A stretch of DNA of 64,000 bases from Ridgeia piscesae (Eukaryota; Annelida; Polychaeta; Sabellida; Siboglinidae): positions 385,001 to 449,000 of the forward strand of contig JAODUO010000537.1 of assembly GCA_025642075.2 (NCBI GenBank). The letters are read 5' to 3'. The position numbers were made by a program, and so were the translations under genes. The notes under the pieces are model-generated. The model was not told where the DNA came from. It saw only the letters and a program-made list of their open reading frames with translations, and made no database searches. Of the stretch, positions 1 through 12,291 are shown in pieces. Positions within the stretch are counted from its first letter, which is position 1. Every line of letters starts with the position of its first letter.

Positions 1-646
1 TAAGCGATTTGTGTGTGAATTACTCTCTGTAATGTGTAGGAAATTACCTACAAAAAGCGGTATATTTATGTGTGATAAGTTGCGTTCGCGCACGAAACAT
101 GGTCTGAAGTACCTTTACATTTGATACCGTTCGCTGAAAATGTAATTTCACATTAGTTTCTTGTCGTGTTTACGAAAATTTGATGGCATATATGTCTTAC
201 TAAGGTGTTGGTCCAAGACTTCATTTTGATGTGTGAACTTTGTACATTTATGGGTAACTTTAACCTACTAGGTCTTGATAACCTTGTGAAAACATGGTTG
301 TCTAGTATGGGATGGGTGTGTTTCTTCTGCGAGTATGCGTGTGCGCGCAGGCGTGTGCGCATGTGCATTCGCCATGCGAAAGTACGCAGACGTACAACCA
401 TATTAGAACTGCACCGACGGCACGACTGGTAAGATAGGATTCACTCTAAAATGACCACGAATGGCGATAAAGAAAAAAAAGAACAGACTTTTGTGAAACG
501 CAACAAACAAATCATATTCGTAAAAAAATACGGCACAAGAACGGCGAGGAAACACTTGGTTAGTGGACATGATTAAGAAGACCTATGTAGAAGACCATTA
601 CGTGAGACACTTGCGCTTACACGAAAGTACACGCCCAGTTGTTAAC
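1..646. other. Intergenic, no gene seen
   Basis: No open frame here has splice signals or family resemblance. The two ORFs around 153-432 overlap on opposite strands, are low in complexity and are not credible genes. A GC-alternating tract leads into the CA repeat. Confidence 0.6.
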
Positions 647-992
<346 letters not shown>

Positions 993-996
<4 letters not shown>

Positions 997-1529
997 AGCA
1001 GTCCATCGAAACGAGAATGACGTTGTCGCGCTTATATGTTTCCGGATGTTAAAAACTTTCCGTGTGATGTATCTGTCTTTGTGCGATAACTTAAAAATCA
1101 TCAATGTGCAACTAAACATAAATGTATAAATACCACGACGAGCTGTTCTTTAACTTTTCTGAGGTGATTAGTCTTTAAAATGTCGTCTTATAAATTGAAA
1201 TATTACATTTGTTTCCATCATCGTCACGGATTGTAGCGCACTAGACTAATGTGATTTGCATTTGCTATCAAAACATCTCTCAAAAACCTGTTTGCCTCCT
1301 ATCAGTTTGAGTCACACAGCTGTGCTGAAAGTTTGTATGGTTCCTGTTGCTCACAGTGTCCGATACGTCTCTCTAAAAATGTATTTAATATGACATTTTG
1401 CGAGAAACGTCTACCTAAAACGTAATGACAACAAATCACCTGCGCGTGCGCAGAAGCGTCATCCGGAATGTATTTAACGCCCGGAACGATGTAGACGCTA
1501 CAGCGTCCGCCAACATTCGGTCGTCGTTC
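993..1529. other. Spacer, nothing identified
   Basis: Unique sequence after the CA array with no supported gene, RNA or repeat. Confidence 0.5.
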
Positions 1530-1666
1530 CTAAGGAGACCGAGGAGCGCGACTCTCGATCTGCAGATCTGGTTGCAGTGTGAGCCGGAGGTTCCGGATGG
1601 AAGGAGACACCTCGCTCCCGTATCTCCTCTGCCGCTTCTCCACCTCATGCAATGTAATTCTTATGT
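1530..1666 (-). CDS. Possible terminal exon of an unknown minus-strand gene
   Basis: On the minus strand a CCAG acceptor at 1667-1670 is followed by an open frame of 44 codons ending in TAG at 1530-1532. It reads ITLHEVEKRQRRYGSEV near its start and LRLTLQPDLQIES near its end. The composition (charged, no low complexity) is protein-like and the region is richer in GC than its surroundings. I recognise no family. A second minus-strand coding-like stretch lies at 2116-2250 (GHTYRKHQDGFDEKDMEMQ), but I could not chain the two by splice phase. It may equally be a chance frame. Confidence 0.2.
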
Positions 1667-3337
1667 CTGGTGTATCTCCGTTTTTAAAAGGCGATGACGT
1701 TAACATTCTGAGGTCAGGTGGAATATATTTCGCATGCTAGATCTTGCATATAAGCTGACCAATTTTATTTGCGATATTCTTTTCAAATATAAGGATTTAT
1801 ACAGGCCATCCTCGTCTTAAGCTTTACTGATTTATAATTTTGCAATGTTGAAAGCACGACCTTGCCCCAGGTTGTCATAATATCTGGAGATGTCTTCGCT
1901 GGAGTTTGTGGGGTGGACAGGATGGTATCGTCTGTCACCACATCTTCGCGGTTCAGAAGCTGTATGCATGGCATTGTTCTGGACAGTAGTGTCACTTTTC
2001 AAAAGAGCCCCGTCTTGAGACCGGGAGGAGTGTGACTATGTTTAGTTCGGCCCATAGATAGACTGAGAGACGTTTCAGACGTCATCCTGTTCTTCAACGG
2101 CCGTGATGTAGGCCTACTGTTTTCTTTTGTTGCGTTCAAAGAGGTATTGCATTTCCATGTCTTTCTCGTCGAACCCGTCTTGGTGTTTCCGATAGGTGTG
2201 GCCGAATGATCCAGTCAGCAAATACGATGGGAATGGCGTATTTAACATATTCATTTTTTGTGGATTAACACCGAATACACGTACGCACGCACGCGCATAC
2301 ACACGCACATACACATGCGCAACACGCACACACACACTCATTCATTTCATTGTACGCTAAAAGTAGACGTCTAGTTATCAAAAATGTTTATTAATATACC
2401 TGTAATATTTGAACATGGCTCAAATTAGCTGCGACGGTGAATTTGGGACAAAACAGACAAAGAGCACACAATTTGAATTAATAGTAGAGCCAGTAGGGAC
2501 AGACTGGTAAGAAAACGTACGTTTTTATTGCGTTTAATCACATAGTACTGACGTTAAAACTTGACTGCAACAGTTCATATTTTTCGGGTGAACAGTAATC
2601 CGCATAATGGATGACTATTATGAAATTAGCATTTGTTATAAATGAGTTGAACGTAATTATATGCCGAATTTATAATGCAAAATCCTACAAAAATGAAGAA
2701 TGGTTTAAGCTTGTCAAAATCAAGCATTCAATTCGGGAAACAATTGTGGATATGCAAATCCGGAGATCATCTTTGATATTGACTAAGGCTTGAAGTTTAG
2801 TCTTCTAACGGAACCACAGTAATTCGTGTCCATATAAGTAGGTGCGTGAAGATACCCGTAACCTCATGGGCGTATCATTCACAACCGGATACAACATGCC
2901 CATCATATACTAATGTTAAGGCAGGCAAACTAGTCCCGTCAAATCTACTTAGTTAATTACGTAATTTAGGACGGGACAGCAAGAGGAGGCGTTAACTACT
3001 TCAGATTGTTGTAAGATATATACATGAAATGTATTGATAAAGGACACATTTTAAAAGTCATAAAAATGTAATGTTATAAATATAACTGTCAGTTATTTGA
3101 AATGGAAAATATCACATAAAACACATGTGCAAAACAGCTTTTATTAAGTCAACTGCTTTAATTGTACACAGTAGAGAATGACATTTATCAAAACGTTCAA
3201 AAAAGTAATCAACTATGTGTTTTGTCAAACTAACTAGTCTAACATTGCAGAGGATAACTTGTTCATTGGATAGCACAGTGTCTCAAACCTGTCTGAAATA
3301 GTTAATGCTCCCTTATCTTGCTACATTGTGAAATGGA
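1667..3337. other. Spacer with imperfect CA-rich tract near 2275-2345
   Basis: AT-rich unique sequence. An interrupted CA/CG-rich tract sits at about 2275-2345. Apart from the weak minus-strand stretch at 2116-2250 there is no coding evidence. Confidence 0.5.
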
Positions 3338-3462
3338 GAAATAAAAAGTACCTATAACGGGACTAGTTCAACTGTCAAACTTAATGAGTAGCTATAACGC
3401 GAATATAAGTAGCTATAACGGGAAAAGTAGCTATAGCGGAAAGTGCTATAATGGGAAGACAC
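3338..3462. repeat. Short degenerate minisatellite, unit about AGTAGCTATAACGGGAA
   Basis: Five or so diverged copies of AGTAGCTATAACGGGAA follow one another, with spacing varying between copies. A second small duplication (GTGTTCCTGGCTCT, two copies) lies at about 3684-3720. Confidence 0.6.
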
Positions 3463-4204
3463 CGAATGTTCGTACTTTCAGTTTAAGTAACTTAGCTTCA
3501 GGACGTTGCCTTCTCCAGATAGTATTTTTGACGAATTTATAAAGCTTCAAATTGAAGAGAAGAAGTCAAGCAATTCGCATCTCTCGGTCTGCATGAAACT
3601 CTTGGCAAAAGCAAAACTGACTATTGAGAGCGTTAGATTTTGTGATATTTACATATTGACATCATCAAGGTGTGGGCCTCTATGTGTTCCTGGCTCTGGG
3701 TGTACGTGTTCCTGGCTCTAGCGGGAATACTTTTGATGCGAATAAGAATAGATATATCACTCAAGGAAATATTTTTGAATGGTGAATTATATCACATTCA
3801 TTCACATCGGAAACGGCTAAAGGCTGGCGCACGGTTCACGCCTCAAAACATTCAGAGACCTCTCGGAATATGCGCTCATCTTTATTATTGCACTCTAAGA
3901 GTAGTATTTTTTACCAGGAATTTTAGTTGGTGCGTTCTATTGAGCAACAAAGGGCAGAGGCTCACATGATTCCATGAATCCGACCAACAGTGGCGCCTCA
4001 TCGCGGAACTGGAAAATGCATGCATGTGTGCTAGTCTAAGCACAAACCCGTATGTGGTTTCCCTGTTCAAGACATGTTTTCAGGGTGTAACAATAATTAT
4101 TAAAAGGTATATGAAACATGTTTTGTAATATCTGACACCTTATTGTTTTACTCTACCACGAATAATTGAACACGAAAGTAATTAGATTTGAACATGACTT
4201 GCAA
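3463..4204. other. Spacer, no supported gene
   Basis: Open frames at 3506-3721 and 3670-3969 overlap in different frames and lack splice context or family resemblance. Confidence 0.5.
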
Positions 4205-5290
4205 TCATGACATGAATGCATGGATATGGCACAGGGGCCTATGGCAACACGGTAATGCTTCTTCTTCTACCATTCTCCTTGTTTTCCTCTTCTCTTTTTC
4301 TTCTTCTTCTTCTTCTTTTTTAATTCTCACCTTTTGTTTTCTCACCACATCAATGTTGTGATGATTATGCTGATTTGTGGAGGTTGCAGTAGACACTTCT
4401 GAAATGTAGTGAAAGGGTGTGTGGCATAGTAGAGGGGGTAGTAGACATAAGAAATAAGAGGGGAGGGGAAGGGTGGTCTGTCTGGTTACAGCAAGCCTGA
4501 ACTTGAAACAGTCCAGGGACTTGGCTGCCACTATTTCCTGGGGCAGGCTGTTCCATTCGGGGATGGTCCGTGGGAAGAATGACATCTGTCTGTACTGTGT
4601 CCTGCAGTAGGGGATGTTGTAGCTGTGTGTGTTGTTCTTTCTGTGGCTTGATCTGTTTTCTGTTGGCTGTGGTAGGTATTCAGAATCAATGGTGACGAGG
4701 TGGTGGTGAAATTTGTAAAACATTTAAAGTAAGCTTTTTTACGGCGTTGTTGGAGTGTGGGCCAGGCAAGAGAGTCGATGATGGAGTTGACGCAGGAGGT
4801 CTGGTGGTGTCTATCTGTAACCCATCTTGCTGCACGGCGTTGAACCTATTCTATTGTTTTTATATTGTTTGCAGAGTATGGGTCCCAGACAGTGACCGAG
4901 TACTCCAGAATTGGGCGGACAAATTAAGGCTTTATATGCTGTTTCTTTGGTTTTCTTGTTTCCGATTTTTAGGTTTCTTCTGAGGAAGCCGAGTGTCTTG
5001 TTCGCTTTATTGGTGATGGTGTCTATGTGGAGTCCCCAATTCAGGTTGTCCTGTATGCATGTTTACGCCAAGGTATTTTGCTGTGCTGACGTTTAATTTA
5101 CAGGTTGTGTCCGTGTAGGTGGTATGACGGTACAATTTTGTTTCTTTCGGGTGGCACTCAACGTGTAGCATTTCTGTGGATGGAAGCTCATGGACCACTG
5201 TTTCTCCCAGGTGGTGAGGGAATCAAGATCTTTTTGCAGCTTTTTCTGGTCCTCTTTCAGTCTTTGTCTTAAAATGTAATGGTGTTACTG
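4205..5290 (-). mobile_element. 5'-truncated CR1-like non-LTR retrotransposon (RT C-terminus)
   Basis: Read on the minus strand with several frame changes, this resembles the end of a CR1/Jockey-type reverse transcriptase. Recognisable pieces in order are a KYLGV-like block, NKANKTLGFLRRNLK, YKALICPILEYS, RRAARWVTDRHH and the terminal SFFPRTIPEWNSLP block (about 4540-4575). The ORF closes downstream in low-complexity sequence with a CTT-rich run near 4290-4320. The frame breaks mean it is dead. Most of it (from about 4433) recurs as a badly degraded copy at 20140-20866, so it lies inside the duplicated unit. Confidence 0.85.
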
Positions 5291-6603
5291 CACAGGGTGC
5301 TTCATCAATGAAAAACGACCGTAACACCGGTACTGATAGAACGATACACGAAACTTCTATAACAAATGTTACGTGATACGTGCCGTTGCGCCGGCTCAAA
5401 ACTATAACAAACGTTCTGCCACAACAAATTAAGGGAGTTCAAATAAATCACGTTGATACGGGCGCGGGGAGGTTCAATCACCCGTGTCCATGAATGTTAC
5501 GAGCGCACCAAGTGGATTACCGAGGAACTATTGCAATGAACTATAATAAGGCCTATTAATAATAATTAAGAAAATTACAAATAATTTGTCTGCTATATGT
5601 ATTTTGGCAATGGCTTCCTTACGGGGAATTATATTAAAGCATTACTATTACATATCTCGAGCTGTCGCAAGGAGGTGGAATCATCTGTAGTTCTCGTGCC
5701 ATTCGCCAGGGTGCCCTATATTCAGAACAAATCGGACTCGGAGCTGTCACTCGCAGATCGGAGGTGTCACGCTTCAGCTGTATCGCTGGTTGCAAAGTTC
5801 AGCGTGTTTAGTGATTGTTATCTGCCTGCTTGACGTGAAGTAAGTACAGTTTGATATCAAGGTCAGTATGTTGAATTACAAAAAATCTGATTTCGGTATG
5901 TGTCAAGCGGTGTGCGATGAATCTATAATGATAGTGGGTGAATCTCGTCTCGACTCAGACTCAGAGTCAGAGACAGAGGTAGTTTTTAGTTGACACTGAC
6001 AGCAAAAGCCAAAAGTCGAGCCTTGACACTCGCCGTAACTCGGTCACCTTAAATCACCAATGTTGAGTGGAGACGTCTTGAAATTAATCAAGTTCAAACT
6101 AATTCAGCGAGCAGTATAAAACAAAAGTTGTATACCCTTATCTTAATCTTAATTGGATGATATATCATCCAATTAAGATTAAGATAAGGGTAAACAAATA
6201 ACAAATATAATTCTACCGGCGTATGTTGACTTGCATTAGCCATAGCCATGGCGCATAACCATCGCATAGGTTATTGCTTTGCTGTCATGTTGACAAAACA
6301 AGTCATGCAATTACAACATTACAATGTCATTCACAATTGGCTGAAATCAGTTGTACCGACCCTAACCTAACTAAACTATATCCCTCTCCACTACTACTAC
6401 TAAGGCTCCTACGACGTGGATGCTGCTGATAATTTATTATTTTGGGCCAGTTAAAAATTACCTAATTTGTTTCATTGACAGCGAACGATTAATAACCTAA
6501 CTCCTAAGACTCTGTGAAACAAACCAGGGACCCGACAGACCAAGTGTCTGTTCATGTAAACAGTTTGAATGACCACGCTACTGTTTCCAGGATAAACTGA
6601 GTG
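5291..6603 (+). promoter_or_regulatory. Upstream region of the TPMT-like gene, candidate 5' UTR exon
   Basis: A consensus donor (GTAAGTAC) follows position 5838, and a pyrimidine-rich acceptor (CTGTTTCCAG) ends at about 6590, shortly before the first ATG. This suggests a non-coding first exon ending at 5838 and a 5' UTR intron that holds the palindrome at 6133-6192. No TATA box is evident. Confidence 0.35.
6133..6192. repeat. Perfect 60-bp palindrome (30-bp arms, no loop)
   Basis: The left arm 6133-6162 is the exact reverse complement of 6163-6192, centred on TA. It recurs in copy C at 21767-21826. The inverted copy stops about 125 bp short of it. Confidence 0.97.
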
Positions 6604-9600
6604 ATGTCTGACGTGAAGGAGCCACGAGTGGTGCATGTGGATGACTGGCGCAAAGCTTGGTCGGAAGGGAGAAACAAATGGCATTTAGATCATGTTCACC
6701 CGTAAGTCATTTGTTAAGTTGACAAACAAACAATGGTAAAATGTCTGCAGTTATTGTATTTAAAGTTCCTTCATTTGTCCATCTGTGTCACAATGTAACA
6801 TAGATTGATCCTGTTTAACACTGGATGTCCGCTTACAGCATTCGCACTGTACACTCAATCCAAGCGGTGTCAGTGATATTCAGTGTCAACTAGAGATGAA
6901 CTAGTTGCGATGCCAGTCCGGTATCCAGTTATGATTTTGCGCGTTGTTCAGAAAGTTTCATGTGTTTTCATCCATTGGTTGTCTCCATTTCTTTACTTGA
7001 TCATTTCATGCAGGGTCATCGCCATGTTGTATTTCATGTTATATTTCACAATGTAAAGGTGTCAATTGATACTACACAACAATGTTACTTATAGACTTAT
7101 GTGATTCTTCAATTGCAGTCACTTAGAGAAACATGTGGATGTCGCTGTCAATGGCAAGGCAAATGCCAAGGTGCTGTTTCCATTTTGTGGTAAAACATAT
7201 GATATGAAATGGTAAGTTCTTTAATCAAATGCTAGAATATATTGGAATGTTTTGTATACCTTTTATTAGCAGCCTAATTAATTCTCACTGTATAATTATA
7301 TTTATTTTATAATAATTTGTATTAGGAAAATACATGTCTATCATAACTAATTCAAGGTGAAATATTGACAAGTACAAACTATTATATTAAAATGTACTGT
7401 CTCAACTTTGTGTGAGTCATGAGTGTTAAACCAAAATATTGAAAGATTCTACAGATCATGTCTATGCTAAAAGTTATACTATTGAACACCACTTGTGAAT
7501 AAATAGTACATCTATTGAACACCAACAATAACATCACTCAGACAGAGAACATTGAAAGCTATGCCTACCTGGGACAGTGATACAGCACGAGAGACAAAAA
7601 CCAAGACAATGAGATTCAAAGAAGAATCACCGGTGGATGGACAGCATTCGCCAAGCACCATGACATATTCAAGGCTAACACTGAAACCTATTTGAAGAGA
7701 TGAGTCTCTTCGAGGGTAATATTGGGACATGTTTGAAGAGATAAGGCTACAACTCGTGCATACTTCCAGCAATGACATACGATGCGGAAGCACTCACCAG
7801 CCAAGCAAAGAACAAGCTAAGCTACACAAACAAAGATGGAAAGAAGTTGGTTAAGCATAATATAGCAAGACAGAAAAACAAACATCTGAACACAGATGTG
7901 ATTAAACAAGTCAGAATATGGAAGTGGACCTGGGCAGGGCACATCAGCAGAATACGAGATAATCAATGGACATGGAAACCCTATAAAAACCTGATCTAGA
8001 GGGAGACTGACAACATGGAGACAAACTAGACAAGTACTGGAAGGGCACTTCCTGGTAGAGGATAGCGCAAGATAGGCACATGTGGAAGCAGCATGCTGAG
8101 GCCTTTGCCCAACCACGGGACACTACAGCTGCACAATGATGATGATGACGAGTGAATAAAATTCTGTTTACTTGCAATCTTTGTTGCAACAACCCCATTA
8201 ATGACGAGTGTTAATAAGAGTGATATTTGTACAAATATTACATGTTTACAATGATGCATGTAATTTATTTTAATGAGACCCCTATTGGACCACTGCCATT
8301 TGACCCCCATGTTTAGGCTGGCTGACAAGGGCCATGAAGTAGTTGGAATAGAAGGGTCAGAGGTGGCAGCGAAACAGTTTGGTGAAGACCACCATCTGCA
8401 GTACAATGTTCTCCCCATTGAAGGCACCAGCATTAAGCTCTACAAGGTGGGTATTGCAGATCATCATTTTTGTAGTTGCTTCTGTACAATTTAATTTACA
8501 TTACCAGTGTGTGTGTGTTAGTTCAATGTACATGTCAACATGTGCGCTGTTTTTCCCCTAGTCTACGGTGCCCAGAGTTTGTCATATGTACTAAACCTTA
8601 TGTAGCCTACACTTGTAATACACTGTACTGGCAAATAATCTGTAAGGCCACAAATAAATCCCAATTATTAACCATACCCATTGATTTGCTATGTATATCG
8701 AAAAGATTCTCACAAGACTTTGGTATATCTAATTGTGCCCATCTAAGCTATTTTACTAATCACTGCTCAGACATGTGAAGACCTGTTAATTGCAGGCTTT
8801 TTGACAAACATGATATTTCAAGCATAACATAAAAATGTGACTTCTTCAAAATGCTCATAACCATGGTGAATATTCCTGTTCCCAAAAGTCTGTTAATTAT
8901 TATATAAGCCGTAACAGTTGGCACCCTGGCAAATACAGTTTGTTGTTTGATATAAGTCATGCAGATAAACAACTGCTAATCATCTACTCTGTCACTGGTT
9001 CTGCTTGTCTCAAAAAGCCTATACAAATAGGTTTACATTTTGTGCCTGCAAAGGACCACACAGGGAGCTGCTGCATTTCATGGCAAACTTTCATAACCTA
9101 ACATTTACTCTGTTTGTTGTTCTCCATTACAGTATGTTGAGGCAAATGTGCGTATCTACGTTGGTGATGTGTGGGAGTTTAACAGGTGGGTGACTGAGTT
9201 ACCTGTGTGAATATCGCATAGGTACTTGAAGACAAGTTTACATTACATGGCCATATTTTTATTACATTGATCTTAATATGTACATGTTCTTGATGCCCAT
9301 AGAATAAAAATGAATGAAGATGTACAATTTCTAAACTCTTTGAGCAATAGTTAAAAATTATAAGTTATAAGATTGTGATTTATTAACTGCTTGTTTACAC
9401 TTCTAACTACTGTTACTGGTGCAAGTTCTGCTTATGTGACGTAGTATTATTGCAACAGTATTGCAACACAAGTGTGTAAAAATATTATTTCACCTTTACA
9501 ACTTACATCCTTGTGGTTTTGACTCTTACAAGTCTTGTCAATGGCGTCTGGTTTATTTTTACAATATATGATATATGATAACAGATTAGTTATGTATTTT

Positions 9601-11843
9601 ATAGTAATTCACTGTAATTGTTTTCTGTTTGCAGGAGCATAGAATGCAACTTTGACACCGTATGGGATAGAGGCGGATTCACCATCATAAATATAGACGA
9701 CAGAAAGAAGTAGGCATCTTTTTACTTATACACTTAATCCTCTACTGTGACTAGGATATAATTACGATGTTTATTAGAACCAAATCTATACTCCTGCTTA
9801 TTAATATTAATCTGTTTTCAGGGCATTCAGTCCTTATTATGCCACACTGCTGGTTGACTCCCGGTAGTTATTCGTTTTGTTTTCAAACATTTACTTTTTT
9901 GTAATTTTTTTGCTCTGAAGCCTGCATGCAATATTGGTCATTTATACTTTATAGATAAACCATCCCAAAGATACAGGAAACAAATACGCAAATAAAATAT
10001 TGTATTCACTGTAAATGTCTGTGAACTGTATTGCAGGTACCATACCCCTGACTATACAGCTGTACATAGATAATTATCACCTCACCATAAGCAAATAGTT
10101 CAGTTTTGTTGAAATTGATCTGCACCTGTAAATTCTACTATAATTTTAATCTTTTTAATAGTCCTGATGCTTTACAAGTAAACACATCTACTACTACAAT
10201 GTAGTGCATTGGTATAATGGCTAGAGCATCGCACTCTCAACTAAGAGAACACGGGTTCGAATCCTGTGCTGTTGTGTCAAAATTGGGAAAGTTTTTTCAC
10301 TCTACATTGCTCCAGTTCACTCAGCTTTATAAATGAGAACCTGGCTATAAACAATGGTGGATATTTGTCTATGAATATGAATATGAATTTTTGCGCATTA
10401 ATTGCAGCGTGGCTGGGGGCTTCCCTGAGCAGTCGAGATGGTGTTCGATTGAACAGGTCTGCCAGGGAGTAAAGTGCTTTGAGCAATCCTAAGGATTAGA
10501 TACTGCCTATATAAAAACTTTTTTCTTTACCCGACTGATTAAGCATTGGTGAGTCAGTGTTGTATAAGTAAAACTGATGATAACCATATTTGTGTCGCAG
10601 GTACATTCCACTGATTGCTTCCTTGATGGCACCGCATGCAAGATACATGCTGGTCATAGACAGCTATGACAGGAACGTCATTCATGGTAAAACTCAAAAT
10701 AATCAATATGCATCATTGTTTATTTGTTATTCTAACTGGGAGAAGATGGAGGTGTCTCCTCTTGGGGGTGAAGGTCTACTCACCTCTTTCTTTCTTCACC
10801 GCACCTTGGACAACTGCTTTGATCTCCCAACTGGCAATGTTTTTCTAGTTCTATTTATAATTATTTTCATTATTTGACGTTCTATTAATTGATGTGTGTA
10901 TGTATTAGAGTTACAATGTTATGATTGTATGATGTCTCATTATTCAACTAGTCAGACCAACCTTTCTATACTGGCACTGAAGGTAGTGGTTCTTTCACAT
11001 AAAAAATTAGATGGGACTGACATTTAGAGTTGTGGTCTCTGAGTCATGAGGGATACAACGTGTCAAATGTTGCGAACCAGATTTCGACACCAAATACACC
11101 ATGTCTGCTCAATGTGGGCATTGAACTCGGGGTGCCACCATACCAGGTAGATGTGCTAACCATTGCACTGTTGCACGCGTCAAACAGTCACTTTATTTAG
11201 AGTTACTATGTATTTACTTATGAAGTGGATAAATTGCGGGCTCATCCATTCACCAGATGGCAGTACTGTGGAGTTAAACATGTCTTGTATAATTTTCTGA
11301 TCAACTTTCAGGTCCTCCCCATTCTGTGGAGAAGGAAGGTGTGGACGAAATCTTTGGTATGATTTCTTTCACTTTCTGATAAAAAATTAACATGGTGTTT
11401 ATAGTGGGAAATGATAAACTATAGGGAAGTGATAAACTATACCTTGATTGATGCTATCTTTTACCATAGATTTTCTTATTTCTGCAATGTGCACAGTGCT
11501 ATTTATGTAATTACAGGGGCATATTTAATTTTAAATGGTAACATATTTACCCATGTGTGTGTTTTAAACTCATGGGTCTTCTGAAGATTAAGTGTATGTT
11601 TGAGAGTAAGCTTTATAATGCGTACATGCATATATAGGATTTATTCAACAACTTGGCAAATTACTTTCTTTTTCACAGTTTTGTAGGCATCATAGGTGTG
11701 ATTTTTTAATTGTTCTCTTTGTTGTAGGAGAAACATTTGACATAAAGTACGTGGACAAGAAAGATTCTCTGAAGCCCTTGCAGAAGTCATGGGGACTGAC
11801 ATTTTTTGATGAGACACTTTACCAGCTGACCTTGAAACTGTAG
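6604..11843 (+). CDS. TPMT: Thiopurine S-methyltransferase-like gene, copy A
   Basis: Eight coding exons with GT..AG introns keep one frame: 6604-6701, 7119-7211, 8317-8446, 9133-9185, 9635-9709, 10601-10686, 11312-11356 and 11728-11843, giving 231 aa. TPMT-family enzymes move a methyl group from S-adenosylmethionine to sulfur (or related) nucleophiles in the cytosol and run to about 230-245 aa. The SAM-binding block VLFPFCGKTYDMKWLADKGH spans exons 2-3, followed by EVVGIEGSE. VWDRGGF is the post-motif aromatic/Asp-Arg segment, and the C-terminus carries KSWGLTFFDETLYQLT. The start is the first ATG in frame (MSDVKEPRVVHVDDW), matching the family's N-terminal W-x3-W pattern. Intron 2 holds an RTE-type insertion and later introns hold tRNA-like SINE heads. 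An extra in-phase mini-exon may lie at 9822-9863. Family assignment is firm; substrate is unknown. Confidence 0.9.
7504..8151 (+). mobile_element. RTE-type LINE 3' fragment in TPMT intron 2, with target duplication
   Basis: The frame-broken translation (ENIESYAYLGQ, RRITGGWTAFAKHHDIFK, KWTWAGHISRIRDNQW) resembles the tail of RTE-like endonuclease/reverse-transcriptase elements. The 3' end is a short GAT repeat. The 9-bp word GTGAATAAA flanks it at 7495-7503 and 8152-8160, so both ends are defined. It is heavily 5'-truncated and dead. The same insertion is at 23139-23786 in copy C. Confidence 0.8.
9822..9863 (+). other. Candidate 42-nt cassette exon in the TPMT-like gene
   Basis: TTTTCAG acceptor, 42-nt open stretch and GTAGTT donor. 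Both neighbouring junctions are phase 2, so inclusion adds 14 residues (AFSPYYATLLVDSR, counting the split codon) without shifting frame. YYATLLVDS loosely echoes RYMLVIDS in the next exon. Reading through the donor meets a stop immediately. Also present at 25457-25498. There is no transcript evidence. Confidence 0.35.
10201..10276 (+). mobile_element. tRNA-like SINE head (copy A)
   Basis: Shows an A-box-like TGGTATAATGGCTAGA and a perfect B-box-like GGTTCGAATCC, with a foldable T arm (ACGGG/CCTGT). The acceptor arms do not pair and the anticodon loop would be six bases, so it is tRNA-derived rather than a working tRNA. Equivalents lie at 16335-16411 (minus) and 25836-25911. Confidence 0.5.
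11112..11177 (-). mobile_element. Second tRNA-like SINE head, minus strand, TPMT intron 6
   Basis: The minus strand reads TGGTTAGCACATCTACC and later CGAGTTCAATGCCC, the layout of pol III A and B boxes in tRNA-derived SINEs. Copies lie at 15461-15525 (plus) and 26747-26812 (minus). Confidence 0.45.
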
Positions 11844-12285
11844 CAATGTCTCTTACCATGTTGTGTTGTAATGCTGTGTTCCAGTTGCCTCATGTTTACC
11901 ATGAATTCCAGTTCGTGACCCAGTTGCATAAATTCACCAGTGGTAAACTGGTGGAGCTGGTGAACTTTCCAGTTCACAGCTGGAGTTTACCACCTGCAAG
12001 AGGTGATTGGATCACGGCATAATGCTGGGTTGAAAAGGCAAAGCCAAAGACATTTCAGAGTCTGGTTTATATACAATTCTTCCATGGCTCTGCACCGTAT
12101 ATTATATTTAGCGAAAAATTGTTTAATTTTTGTCTTGTTGAATGCTAGAACAACAATTTACAGCAATACATAGATACAGAATGCAACTAATGTATAGTAT
12201 AAATAGAGATATATATTTATACATTTTGTTTTATATGAAGTTGATAATATAAATTTAACCATGATTGCCAAGCTCGCCATTTATG

Positions 12286-12291
12286 AATAAA
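12286..12291 (+). terminator. Polyadenylation signal AATAAA, TPMT copy A
   Basis: AATAAA about 440 bp after the TPMT stop codon, in AT-rich sequence. The copy C equivalent is at 27921-27926. No mRNA end was observed. Confidence 0.45.

Noticed and set aside
1425..1697. Plus-strand 90-aa ORF
   Set aside because: Overlaps the more protein-like minus-strand frame; no splice or family support.
8026..8433. Minus-strand 135-aa ORF repeated in copy C
   Set aside because: It runs antisense across the RTE-type remnant and TPMT exon 3; its repetition only reflects the duplication.
10201..10276. A genuine tRNA gene
   Set aside because: A and B boxes are good but the acceptor stem does not pair and the anticodon loop is six bases.
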